Source: Ottelia alismoides
Taxonomy: Eukaryota > Streptophyta > Magnoliopsida > Alismatales > Hydrocharitaceae
Reading direction: 5' to 3'
NCBI GenBank assembly: GCA_037367405.1
Contig: JAZKJV010005538.1
Coordinates: forward strand, 216,086 to 280,085
DNA length: 64,000 nucleotides
Part shown: one piece after another, positions 33,749-45,357 of the stretch
Position numbering within the stretch: position 1 is the stretch's first letter
Layout: every line of letters starts with the position of its first letter
Notes under the pieces: generated by a model
What the model was told of the DNA's origin: nothing
Seen by the model: only the letters and a program-made list of their open reading frames with translations
The model's database searches: none
Made by a program: the position numbers and the translations under genes

Positions 33749-34960
33749 TTTTGCAAGAAAGCCCCTACGGCTTTTGGCAATTACTTTTAGTCCAGCAAGT
33801 TGCATATTTAGTTTAAAACTTTGCGGAAAAATTGCTTAAAACCCCCTGTATTCCTGACTATTTGCTTAAATATCCCTGCCAGGCCTGTTAATCTCTAAAT
33901 GCTTGTTCTAATTATTTAAACTATCATTTTAAATCCAAAAATTCCACAAAAATAGGGTTAAGCTCCTGGACACGTGTACTTTGATGCTATCATTTTAGTT
34001 TTTGATTTTATTTTATTTTTATATTTATTAAAAATAAAAAACATGCTTTTTGTGTACTGTCTAGCTTAGAAAATACCAAAAAAATATTAAAACACTTCGA
34101 AAAATTCCAAAAAAATTACCTAGTGTCTATTTTAACTTAATTTAGTTTCAGTCAAAAATCGTTAAAAATCTCAAAAGAAAAACACTAAAAATATTAAAAC
34201 ACTCAAAAACTTCAAAAAAATATATAAAATCAAGGAAAACTCTAAAAAATACAAACTCAGGTTCTGTTTGTTCCTTATTTTGTTCCTTTTATTTGAAAAA
34301 TAGTGTGAAAAATTTTGAGTACTGGTTGCTATTTTTAAATCCTATTTTATTCACATCCAGTTCTTGTTTCACTGTTTTGATTTATTGCAGTAATTAAAAA
34401 TACCAAAAACACCTTGAAAAATCCCCAAAAATCACAAAAAAGTAGAAAATCATAAAAATATCAAAAACAATTTATTTTTGAATTTTTGGTAATTTTTATT
34501 TAGTTTTATAAATATTTTACCTTGTCTTTTATTCCATTGTCTTTAAATTCCAATATTGAAAAAGAAAAAGAAAAATATAAAATATAAAATTATAAAAATC
34601 AGAAAATTAAAAATCAAAATACAAAATTAAAAATTAAATTAAAAATAAAAAAATTAAAAATTAAAAACCCACAAAACTTGTATTTGCCTACTTGCTTAGT
34701 GTAGACACATCACACACATACTTGTGCACACTTGTTTGAACTACCCTGCTTGCTCCCTGTGTTCGAACTCTCTGCATACTTGACAATATACACCATTTGT
34801 GCAGAGTTAAAAATAAATTTTAACTCCACATTAGTTCTAATTTATTGATCTTTATTGTGGGTTAACTGTTGATTTTAGTCCAGATTTAGAGTGGTCAATA
34901 CACCGACTGAGTTCACGCTTTGTGTTGAACTTAAGACCACCTATTTTTGGCTAAATCAAA

Positions 34961-34978
34961 TGGCGCCGTTGCCGGGGA
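34961..34978 (+). other. Primer-binding site, tRNA-Asp (element A)
   Basis: TGGCGCCGTTGCCGGGGA, two bases after the LTR end, is complementary to the 3' end of plant tRNA-Asp, the primer known for Athila-type elements. Confidence 0.9.
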
Positions 34979-36340
34979 GCAACAACACGTAGTTCGAGTT
35001 TTTGCGTGTGTTGTGATTATTTGCCTACCTTTGCGGCTTTTATTTCTGCTTGTTTTATTTTCCTTATTTTTTATATATCTTTTGAATTGTCTAACCACTC
35101 TCCTTGTTTGGATTCCGTGCGAGGTACGCGGATCGAGGGAGGAGCCCCTCTTGGAGCACCTTGGCACCCACGTGAAGCGGCTTTAGCTTAGCACGAAGAA
35201 AGACTTGGAGGATTTTGCAAGACAACTCCTTAGCATCTATTTCCTTGCATTTATTTCTTGTAATTTATTGTGAGAGAGAGACAATTTATTGTAATAATAC
35301 AGGTACACCCGGACTTGGACTCTTGAGCCTAATTTCCAAGTGATTGTTCACTTGGGGGCTCGTCGTGCTTTTCACGGCTTTTTCGTGTTTTCTCGCATTC
35401 TCTTTTTATTTTGTTTTGTTTTTCGATTTTATTTATTTTGTGTGATTGAGCCCCTAGTTCTAGGATTGCTTGCGATAGACTAAGGCCAAACACCTAATAC
35501 TTTGCATGTACCTATAGTTTCGTTTGGACTTAGTCAAAATCTTAAACAGTTGATCATTAGCTTTCGATCCACGCGCCGCGAGCTCATTCCCACACAAGCG
35601 CTTTCTCCTAACTCAAATGTGTTGAGCAGAGGAGGGGTGAGCCTAGACCGGACATTAGGATTGAGGGTTGGTGGTCAGCTTGTGGTTCTTCACGATAATA
35701 GCAATTTCTGAAACTTAGGGCGATTTCATCGGTTTTTGCATTTGCATATAGATAGGTTTCAATTCTGTTGAGCATCCTTGCATGTAGAACCTGGAGGCAA
35801 GGTGAGCATTTACGCTTTAGCATCCATCATCGTTTTGATTGCTTGCATTGCTTTTCCGCCTCTCTACCTCTGATTTTGCCAACCTAGGATCTTAAAGGAA
35901 TTGAATCCTCGTTAGGCGCGTGCATTTCTTATTAAAAATTCAAAAAAAGTGATAACCAATAAAATTGGGACTGCTAATATTACTTGACCCTAAAACCGAT
36001 CAAAAAGAAAAATCTTGTCTTGGGGCGAGTAATCCCCTCATTGTCTTCGCTTTTACTTGCTCGCACACACACTAAGGATAGTGCCCAAATCCCATCAAGC
36101 CCCCCAAGTGTTTGTGCAATCTTTGACTTCTCACCTAACTCTAAAACAGACAAGATTAAAAGACCGCATTTTACGGTCTCTACCGAGTTGAGTAGGTGAA
36201 TTGAGGGTTTGTCGTGTTTCATTTTTGTTTGTGATTGTTTCGTGTGTGTCCTAGATCATCTCTGTGCATTTGCGCCTTCTTCTTAACTCTCTTGACTTGA
36301 CCGTTGTGCTCCCTCGAATCATCTTCCTTTTGTTTTTGAG
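34979..36340 (+). other. Element A untranslated leader
   Basis: About 1.36 kb between the PBS and the first good ATG. No gene recognised. Phrases such as GGTTGGTGGTCAGCTTGTGG near 35,670 recur in the element B leader on the opposite strand (around 46,370), showing common origin. It probably carries packaging signals, which I cannot delimit. Confidence 0.6.
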
Positions 36341-38429
36341 ATGGACCCCTGGCGCGCTTTTTATCCGGACTTTGCGGATTCCTCGCCTGCTCCAGCCAGT
36401 CCACCTCCCTTTTATCAAGAGGACCCTCCTCCTTTTTTTTCTGATTTTTGTACATACCCGCCTCAGCCACAGTATCACGACTCGGACTTCTACCCACATC
36501 ATCCCCCACCTGTGTATTATCCATCTCCACCGTCACATCCACCCGAGTCTGACCTGATGGAGTCACCTCCCTCGATCTCTATGAGTGATATCTTGAATCG
36601 GATGACAAAGCGCATTGATTTGATGAATGATGATATTGCCTTCTTGAGGAAGAATCAGATTAATGCTCCTTTCGTCGGGGATACTACTTCACTTGTAGGA
36701 AATCATGGGAGCTTGCAATCGCCCAAAATACAAAAAAATGAGAAAAATTTAAAAATCCAAAAAGATTTCGGGAGACACTTGGTTGATCAAGATTTTGAGG
36801 AGAGAGACCACTTGCCAGAACCCTTGACCACACACCCATTCACATCCAGTCCCACCTTTGACCCCAAGGATGCCGCTGTATAGACTGCTCTTGGCATGCC
36901 TCGTATATATGCTGATTCCGACTTCTTCCCTTGTATGGAGGAAGTCCAAAAATTCAAAAAAATATTGACTGAACCCGAAGTGGTGGCTGCCATTCATGAG
37001 ATTATCCGTGCCCCACTTCAGCAGGCCATGACCCGATTATCTGCCCCTCTTCCCAAGAAGAGAAAGCGGAGGAGCAGATCTGAGCGTCATATTCTGACCA
37101 TGGCCACTGCCCTCGCCATCACACACCATCCCATTCCCAAGAAGAAGAACACAGCTACACCTTTCATCACTTGCACCATCTCTGACTATACATGTGATCG
37201 CACTCTCCTAGACGGCGGTGCATCTATTAGCATATTACCCTTCTCGCTGGTACAGTCTCTTCACTTAGGGCCTCTTAAGAAGACCAGGATGATCGTTCAG
37301 TTTGCTGATGGATCTATCAAGAGGCCGAAGGGTATCCTTGAAAACGTCGTCATTTCTATTCAGGGCACGAGCCACAATGTTGATTTTGTCGTGTTGCCCA
37401 TGGAGAACTCCACAGGAGAGCCGTCTCGAATCATCCTGGGACGACCATTCCTCGCCTCTGCGAGGGTCGTTATCGACTATGGATCAGGAGAGATTCGCTT
37501 CCGTCCTGTTGACAAGAGCGAAGTGTTGATCACCACACCCACAGTTGACCAGAGACCTGCACCTGATGCACCTTCACCGATTATAGATGACTCTGAGGTC
37601 TGTGACCTACCTGATGCTACTAAAGATACTTCCTTAGCGACCCCTGATAAGACCCGACGGATCCCCCGAAAGGGAAGGAAGTCGGAAAGAATGGACCTCA
37701 CTAATCCTCCTCCTGGTGTGTGGCGATGTGTTGATGAGATCCAGAGTATTTATGTGATTGAACCATTTGAGCGGGGGGCAGATGACAAGATAATTGAGGA
37801 TGTTTATGATGTTGCCCATTACTTTGAGAGACCTCATAAGGTAACAAATGACCCATGTAAGACTAGACAGGACGAACCTGTTTTGACTACTTCCACTGAT
37901 GAGTCCACTCCTGTCCATGTTGATTCTGATGAGCCAGAGGCCGAAGTTGATTTGATCACTTTTCTTCAGAAATTTGGGCCTTTTGATGAGAAAGATGATC
38001 CGGTTGAGATTATAGAGGACGAACAGAGTTCGTATACTTCCACAGATGATTTCGTTCATTTTGATTTTGACCTGGACGAGGACTCGTAGGACGACTCAGA
38101 TTACACTTCTTCCGAGGATAGTGAGTTTGTCCCATTTCACTTTGACATCTGCGAGACTTCCAAGGCCGGACTTAGTCGTACTTCTTCCACTCACCAGTCT
38201 GTGTCTTCACACCATAGGAACACCAAGGGAGAACCGAGCGACTGCTTCCATCGATCAGTTCGTCCCTTTCCGTTTTGATTCCACTGAGGGCCTTCACCGT
38301 GTCGACCCTGATCGGCCTCCGTCCACTGTGGACCCCGATGTCGACATACATCATATCAGATCTATCCCTCAGCGGTCCCGCAAGAAGTTTTGCTTTCCAC
38401 CTTCTGATGATCACCCTTTTATGTTGTAG
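36341..38429 (+). CDS. Gag/protease-like ORF of element A (interrupted)
   Basis: ATG at 36,341 (MDPWRAFYPDFADSS) opens a Pro/Tyr-rich N-terminus, then ILNRMTKRIDLMNDDIAFLR. An in-frame TAG at 36,881-36,883 is followed in the same frame by a helical stretch and a basic KKRKRRSRSE run. The protease domain has LLDGGAS at about 37,204, QFADGSIKRPKGILENVV, VDFVVLPMENS and IILGRPFLASARVVIDYG. Next is an acidic region (TSTDDFVHFDFDLDEDS), a second TAG at 38,087-38,089 and a frameshift near 38,220 before a natural stop at 38,427-38,429. The capsid domain, zinc knuckle and all pol enzymes are missing. The active site reads DGG where DSG or DTG is normal, so even proteolysis is doubtful. Confidence 0.75.
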
Positions 38430-38494
38430 ATTCTCTCTTGTGACTCTTTCTATCTCCCGTTTTTGCTCGTCTACCTATTTCTCGTGTTTGCCTT

Positions 38495-39106
38495 GCCTAG
38501 GACGTACCTTGTCCTACGTATAGGAGGGGTAGACGAGTTGAGTGTTCATTCTTCGTCCGTGTCATCACTCCTGTTGTTGCCTATACTTAGGGCTTCTTTT
38601 ACCCTAAGTATAGGGGGAGTGATGTGTATATACTCAGGATCTCTCCATCCATCTTCAGATCTCTTTTCTTCTTTTCTTCTTTTCTTCTTTTCCTTTTCTC
38701 TCTTCTTCATCTATCAAAAAGGTGCCGCCCTTGTAGACAGTTTTCCATACTTAGGATGTACTTTGTCCTAAGTATAGGGAGGCGTGCACCCAGAGTTTCT
38801 CTATCCTTTTCGATCCTCTCCGTTGTCTCCTCTTCTTGTCTATACTTAGGGATATCCTACCCTAAGTATAGGGGGAGACAATCTGAGTACGATCTGTTCA
38901 TTCCCACCCTTGACCCTCCCTGCGTTGTGTACAGTCTACTATACTTAGGATTATTTGATCCTAAGTATAGGGGGGACGGTCAACTTCTCATTCGTTTGAT
39001 TCATTTGTTCCTTTATTATTTAGACTTATCTATACTTAGTACGAGTTATGTCTTCTCTGTTCTCTCCGATCTATGAGGACATAGCTCAACCTAAGTATAG
39101 GGGGGT
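38495..39106 (+). repeat. Array of six PPT-type hairpins, element A
   Basis: Hairpins at about 38,495-38,525, 38,582-38,618, 38,746-38,780, 38,840-38,876, 38,939-38,976 and 39,030-39,106. Each has arms of the TATACTTAGG/CCTAAGTATA type (the first is a variant, the last has long secondary arms with GAGTTATGTC/GGACATAGCTC). All end on the coding strand in AGTATAGGGGG or a close variant, the same string as the functional PPT at 41,077-41,090. The open frames that cross the array are a by-product of it. Confidence 0.85.
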
Positions 39107-39109
39107 CGT

Positions 39110-41076
39110 ATATACTGCGTATATACTTTAGCCATAACTCGTACTTTCGTATTTTCTTAATAATATGGCTAATTATTCTTTAAAATTCATTAAAAATCTT
39201 TAATAAAAAGATGTGGTTATTCCTCAAATTCTTTTTGTATTTACTGATTAATAAATCAGGTGAAAATGTTTTTTTTGCAAAATGTTTGAAAAATAGTTTG
39301 AAAATCTTTGTGAACATTTATTGAAAACTATTTTGAAAATATTTTGTTACATGTTTTCAACCTGTGTGAAATTGTGTGGATTGTAAAATTTCTTTTCTTT
39401 GTGTGAAATAAAATGTTTGAAAAATGATTTGCAAATGGTTTGAAAAATGGTTGCAAAAATGTTTTGAAAAACCTATATATACTGTTTTGAAAGCCTTTGC
39501 AAAATGATTTTCAAATGTGTGTAAATGATTGCAAAAATGTTTGTAAAAATTATTTTGGACTATAGTTTTCAAAAATTGTGTGAAAAGCTTGTGTCAAATA
39601 AGTTTGAGGAATATTTACATCACACCAAAATCCACTATATATACCTATATATATGTATAAAATTGATCACTTACCCTTGTAAATCCTTAAAATCCACTTC
39701 TTGTATATATAAGAAGCACTCCCGTGTACATATTTTAACCTAGTTTTTCAGCCAAAATCTTTTTGTTTTCAAAAAAAAAATCCCAAAAACATTTGCAAAA
39801 TTAAAATCCAAAAACATTCGAAAAATCTTTTTGAAAAATACAAAAAATGCATCTGCATATGCATCATGATCATGTTTTCAAAAAAATCTCTAAAAAAGTT
39901 CAAAATCTTTGAAAATTGCATCACAAAAATATTTTCTGCATTGCATTGCATAGCATGAGCATTTTTCGGATTGAGTTTGATAGTTGAACAAGTCTAAGTA
40001 AAATCCGGAGATTGGAGCTTGATTGGACCTTAAAATCTACCTAATAACAGGAACCTTATAGGAACTGGGTTTGAGGTACTTCAGGTCTACTTGACTTAAT
40101 TCTTTGAGGATCACGGGACTTGGTTCAATGGATTCTTGACTGCCTAAGTAGAATATTTCGGAGCACACGCACGATTCTTGTTGATAATGACCTAACTTGG
40201 ACACCTGCACCTTCCACATGGCTCAACTCAGTTGGAGTGGTGAGGGGATTGGATTTGCCGGTATGAGACGCACACAAGTGGAAACACTTGTCCTCCTCTA
40301 GGGAGGGAAGTGCACCCCAACCCGTCCAGTGATTAGGAAGTCTAAAGACAGGAGGCTGTGGGTTGCGATAAAGCTTCAAAAGAGGGATAGTCTACTGGCT
40401 CAAGAGGAAAAACTCCTTATGTAAATGCTGCTGTATATAGTATTCAAAACAAAAAAAAGGTTCAGGCATGTACAAAAATAAAAAGCCTGCAAGTATGCAC
40501 AAAGTTAATAAGCAAGCTTGAGTTCCAAAGTCAAATATGTGAGCCTGCAGCAGGATGACTTGACTACACTGGTCTTGCATCCCGGGATAGGTAGCTACAC
40601 TGGCTACCGTCCATTCTTCTCTTCACCTCCTCCTCTTGAGCTGGTTGCCACTTGAACTTAGAAGGGAATACCCCGCTCCTCGAGGATGGAGTCATTGGAT
40701 TGGGGAATCATTGGGTTGTCGTACTGGAGAAGTCAGTTTCTTTGTCATTCTAGTTGGGGAGAGCCACCATCACTTACACTGTACAAGTCAGATTCATAGT
40801 CGTAAGAGTTTGCGTATGGGTTGAAGTATTTCTGACCTGGCTATTGAGGAGACTTGGATAGAGTTTTGGGATTCTCAAGGACTGTTGAATTTCAAACACG
40901 GTTCTCACTAAGGTTCCGCCTGCACTAAAAGTCCAAAGGTCTGACTTAAGCTCCAAACTTTGATTTTGCGAAGACAAGTTTGATAATCAAATACAATCCA
41001 AGTTTCTTCTTTTTCTTTTCTTTCTGTTTCTTTTTTGCACTTATTGCATAAGTGTTTGCTAGGGACTAGCAAAGGT
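39110..41076 (+). other. Element A 3' noncoding region
   Basis: AT-rich text with many TTTGCAAAATG/TTTGAAAAAT phrases, then a mixed-composition part near 40.0-41.0 kb. It is homologous to 15.4-17.3 kb of element B in opposite orientation. Short open frames have no known domain. Confidence 0.7.
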
Positions 41077-41090
41077 AAAGTATAGGGGGA
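41077..41090 (+). other. Polypurine tract of element A
   Basis: AAAGTATAGGGGGA immediately precedes the 3' LTR at 41,091. It primes plus-strand DNA synthesis. Confidence 0.85.
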
Positions 41091-44000
41091 TGATGAATCC
41101 ACATTTCATCATCTTTATTCTATCATTTTGGCACTAAAAACCCTAGCAAATGCCTGTAAATACCCTTAAATAGAGCATCTTAGCATTCATGCATGTGCAT
41201 TCAGATAGTGTCTAAAATACTGTAATTAAGGCCAAAATTATAGAATAAATAAAGAAAAGAAAAAGAATAAAATATTGTAAATATTTTATGACCCAAAACC
41301 CCCGAGACCTAGGCATCTTGATGAATAGGTCGACAAGGAATAAAGTAGGGGGAGATAAGGGCCAAAATACAGTATAAATACCTATAAAATTATATTCATT
41401 CTTTAGTCATTTTGGGACCTATTTTTGATTCCACTTTTTATACATCAAATAAAGAAACTTTGTACATGAAAATTGTAGATAATTTAATAAAGAAAAATAC
41501 AAAATTGATTTCACAGAAAAATAATATACGGATAAAAAGTTATGGTCTGAATAAGAATCCAGAATCCCAACTTCCCAGACCCGTATCTCACAACTGACAA
41601 ATCCAAATGCAGCATAATCACATTTAATTGTATATAGAAGAAAATAAGCTAATTAATGGCGGTGGTTTCGCATTTGGCGGAGCTACGGTTTGAAAGTTGA
41701 ATTTTGGACCCACATTGTATAAGTGTACATATTAAACTATTCAATTTATTAATTATTTATTTTTTTTATATTATTACATTTTTATAATGTTGTAAATATT
41801 ACTTATAATAATTGTGAATATTAAAATCAGAATAAAAATGCAAAGAAAAATAAAAATAAAAATGAACATATATAGAATACATAGGTACACTACCTATATC
41901 CATACCTATACATGATACCTTTATATTTTATTTAATATACAAAATAACTCATAAAATTAAAATAAAAATATATTTGTGTAGATAAAAGTATTTTATAATT
42001 TTATAAAATCATAAATAAAAATAATAACATTAAAAATACCTAAATAAAAATAGAATACTTAAATATATAGATATATATACTATAAAGGGCATAAATGCAA
42101 ACTTGTAAAAATACGTCTCATAAAAATAAATAAAAATCACCATAAATTAACTCATAAAATAATAAACATTTTTCATTTTATAATTAAAAATCAATAAAAT
42201 CGTTTGCTATTTTAATTTGATTTTAGAAATCTTTTTCTCCAGGTTTTTCCTGGTTGGTCCACGTGGACCAACCAGGGGGCTAGGAGAGTTGACCTCGGTC
42301 AACTCTCTGCCCAACACCTGGGCTGTGTCAGAGCTGCGTTTTGACCCGTTTCCACCCTTTTTTCGAGGCCAAGGCTTTCACTTTTTCATGATGATTTCTT
42401 CAGCAAATATGTTGCTCGACTATCAAGGATACTCGCCCCATGTTTAGTTTGGCTTTTGGAGCGCTGCACCGCCTTGTGCGCCTCGTTGAAGGTGCCCACT
42501 CGGCCATGTTCAAAACCAGCCCCCTTTCATCCCTTCCTCCTTTGAACCGCTTTAGCCTGAACAACTCCCTCCGAGGGCTTACGATGGGGTCCCCTGTGAC
42601 AGAGGGAAGACCCTCTACCTTGTCGAGGTGAACCACCAAGTTCAGCGGCGTGCTTCCAACCCCATCTCCGGCCTCGCGGCCGTGAGGTCTCTACCTTGGG
42701 CTCCTAACCCTCGAGGTCCATTTCTTCTTCATTTTTTTGCTTTGTTTAACTTGCCTTAGGTTATAGACTCAATTGCCACCCTCCATTTCGCTCGTTATCC
42801 ATTCAATCACCTACGCCGCCACCTCGCCGGAGCAAGCTCCGGCGAGCTCATTTTCACGCCATTCACTATTTAGTTTGCTCGTGCTTGCTCTGGGACGACC
42901 GTCTGCTGCCGTGCGCTTTGATTGCAGGTACCAGGTGCGAGGAGGACCTCATCTGGGGTCAGTTTTGTTGAGGTCCGACCTTCCTGGAGCCGCCTCCCTT
43001 CATCAACTCTACGGCGGCGCTCCGGCGAGCGACCCGCCATTTTGAAGCCGCCAATCGTTCGAGGAGGCTCCCAAGTGTTGTCTAGGGCATTTTGGAGGAG
43101 CTCTAACGTTGGAGGGAGCCCATCATCGACGGAGGAAGTTCAGCTCACAGCTGTTCTTCCTCTGTTCTTGTTGGATCCCTTCGCACTGTCGATCTCGCCC
43201 CCGTTCTTGGCGAGCTACAGCAACCCTTGGATCACTCCCACGGCCAGCCGTTCGATTGAGCATCACCATCTAATCTGAGCCGTAGATTTTGAAGGGGTAT
43301 CGGACCATCTCGAGGCGACACGTGTTCAAGTGGGGTTGCCCAGGCCGTTGGATGGTGCCCCCTTTGTGGGTAATTTTGTTTTCTACCCGCAACTTTTTGC
43401 ATTTAACCTCTGACACATAATCCTTCATTGGTTGTTGTTTAATTTATGTAATATTTACAAATCATACCCCGCACTTTTGCATATTTGCTTTCAGGTCCCC
43501 GCCTGGCGCACGTGCTTGTCACGTGTGTCTAGGCATTTTGCAAGTGGACCCCAGCCAGTTTTTGTATTTAATTGTAGTACTTAAACGTTTCGTTGCAGTT
43601 CAAAGCTTTCTGGCTATTTTACACTTCAGCCCCCAACTTTTGGGTTTTCGCACTCGTGCCCTTCCCAGGCGCGCGTGCGACGCGCGTGAGCCTGGGAAGT
43701 TTTGCAAGAAAGCCCCTGCGGCTTTTGGCAATTACTTTTAGTCCAGCAAGTTGCATATTTAGTTTAAAACTTTACGGAAAAATTGCTTAAAACCCCCTGT
43801 ATTCCTGACTATTTGCTTAAATATCCCTGCCAGGCCTGTTAATCTCTGGATGCTTGTTCTAATTATTTAAACTATCATTTTAAATCCAAAAATTCCACAA
43901 AAATAGGGTTGAGCTCCTGGACACGTGTACTTTGACGCTATCATTTTAGTTTTTGATTTTATTTTATTTTTATATTTATTAAAAATCAAAAACATGCTTT

Positions 44001-44913
44001 TTGTGTACTGTCTAGCTTAGAAAATACCAAAAAAATATTAAAACACTTCAAAAAATTCCAAAAAAATTATGTCTATTTTAACTTAATTTAGTTTCAGTCC
44101 AAAAATCATTAAAAATCTTAAAAGAAAAACACTAAAAATATTAAAACACTCAAAAACTTCAAAAAAATATATAAAATCAAGGAAAACTCTAAAAAATACA
44201 AACTCAGGTTCTGTTTGTTCCTTATTTTATTCCTTTTATTTGAAAAATAGTGTGAAAAATTTTGAGTACTGGTTGCTATTTTTAAATCCTATTTTATTCA
44301 CAGCCAGCTCTTATTTCACTGTTTTGACTTATTGCAGTAATTAAAAATACCAAAAACACCTTGAAAAATCACCAAAAATCACAAAAACAGTAGAAAATCA
44401 TAAAAATATCAAAAACAATTTATTTCTGAATTTTTGGTAATTTTTATTTAGTTTTATAAATATTTTACCTTGTCTTTTATTCCATTGTCTTTAAATTCCA
44501 ATATTGAAAAAGAAAAAGAAAAATATAAAATATAAAATTATAAAAATCAGAAAATTAATAATCAAAATACAAAATTAAAAATTAAATTAAAAATAAAAAA
44601 AATTAAAAATTAAAAATTAAAAACCCACAAAAATTGTATTTGCTTGCTTGCTTAGTGTAGACACATCACACACATACTTGTGCACACTTGTTTGAACTAC
44701 CCTGCTTGCTCCCTGTGTTCGAACTCTCTGCATACTTGACACTATACACCATTTGTGCAGAGTTAAAAATAAATTTTAACTCCACATTAGTTCTAATTTA
44801 TTGATCTTTATTGTGGGTTAACTGTTGATTTAATCCAGATTTAGAGTGGTCAATACACCGACTGAGTTCACGCTTTGTGTTGAACTTAAGACCACCTATT
44901 TTTGGCTAAATCA
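41091..44913 (+). repeat. Element A 3' LTR
   Basis: Begins TGATGAATCC and ends GGCTAAATCA, with the GCGAG target duplication following. It contains the 26-bp palindrome at 42,250-42,275 and the W-box pair at 42,284-42,307. Differences from the 5' LTR are scattered substitutions and a few short indels (for example a missing CCTAGT near 44,070). Confidence 0.95.
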
Positions 44914-45018
44914 GCGAGCACATGTGCTCTTCTTGTGCTCGCCCACTAAGGGGCGAGCACATGTGCTGGCCTAGTGCATGAAGAGCTGTGCACGCTAATC
45001 CCGCCTTTTTTTGTAGTG
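44914..45018. repeat. Right subterminal array of C, part 2, and right terminus
   Basis: It resumes the motif interrupted by element A: GCGAGCACATGTGCTC, then GTGCTCGCCC, GGGGCGAGCACATGTGCT and the terminal inverted repeat ending GTAGTG at 45,018. Confidence 0.85.
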
Positions 45019-45021
45019 ATG

Positions 45022-45288
45022 CTCACCTCTGTCAGCCATGTCTGGGTTCTCTGAAAAAGCAAAAGAACCCATTTCAGGTGCCGTCAAATGCTCCGATCTA
45101 TGTGATGCACTAAATTCTAAAATTCTTGGACTGATGGAAGGAGGATGAGAAGGGTGGTCGAGGGGGAACATGGTGGAAGTGAACTCGGGCTTGGAGAGCA
45201 GACTCTCCGAGGTCGTCCTAGATGAATGAGGAGGAGTGCTGGATAGCGGCGCCGACAAAGTCCGCCTAAGAGATCTCCGTCCTATCAT
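45022..45288 (-). pseudogene. Gag N-terminal part, element B
   Basis: Minus strand from ATG 45,288 (MIGRRSLRRTLSAPL) through a Ser/Pro-rich segment to ADRGE just before the C insertion. An in-frame ATG further upstream at 45,357 is possible, but the residues between (LLLPSFFFILQP) look like leader. The reading frame on the other side of element C (24,380 on) continues in phase with the 3-bp duplication counted once. The N-terminus is basic and has no known domain. Confidence 0.75.
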
Positions 45289-45357
45289 CTTGATTATTCG
45301 GGAAGAGCAAGGTTGCAAAATGAAGAAGAAAGAAGGGAGAAGCAAAATTGCGCACAA

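Larger units (their letters stand above)
31140..34958 (+). repeat. Element A 5' LTR
   Basis: Near-identical partner of 41,091-44,913. The order of blocks is: AT-rich U3 start; GTAGGGGGAGATAAGG near 31,395; palindrome and W-box pair at 32,302-32,356; GC-rich middle 32.4-33.4 kb; stem-loop 33,710-33,748; A/T-rich phrases full of AAAAATACCAAAAA; end GGCTAAATCA. An open frame of about 118 codons at 32,971-33,327 is present in both LTRs but shows no known domain. Confidence 0.95.
31140..44913 (+). mobile_element. Element A: complete non-autonomous Athila-like LTR retrotransposon (13.8 kb)
   Basis: 5' LTR 31,140-34,958 (3,819 bp) and 3' LTR 41,091-44,913 (3,823 bp), both TGATGAATCC...GGCTAAATCA. 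The target duplication GCGAG lies at 31,135-31,139 and 44,914-44,918. PBS 34,961-34,978 and PPT 41,077-41,090 are in place. Over the first 620 bp the LTRs differ at nine bases, seven of them transitions (about 1.5%). The 6.1-kb interior encodes only a protease-bearing ORF; no RT, RNase H or integrase motif is found on either strand. It is thus a TR-GAG/LARD-like derivative depending on enzymes from relatives such as element B. Confidence 0.95.
24384..45018. mobile_element. Element C: CACTA (En/Spm) transposon, about 6.86 kb without nested A
   Basis: The left end CACTACAAAAAAGGCGGG at 24,384 and the right end, CACTACAAAAAAAGGCGGG on the minus strand at 45,018, are inverted repeats. The 3-bp duplication ATG flanks it (24,381-24,383 and 45,019-45,021). 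It sits in gag of element B. It carries two minus-strand transposase-related pseudogenes and arrays of GCGAGCAC palindromes near both ends. Element A lies inside its 5' part (31,140-44,913, target duplication GCGAG). Confidence 0.95.

Noticed and set aside
34931..35186. Short frames overlapping the element A PBS
   Set aside because: They cross the PBS and leader and have no conserved motif.
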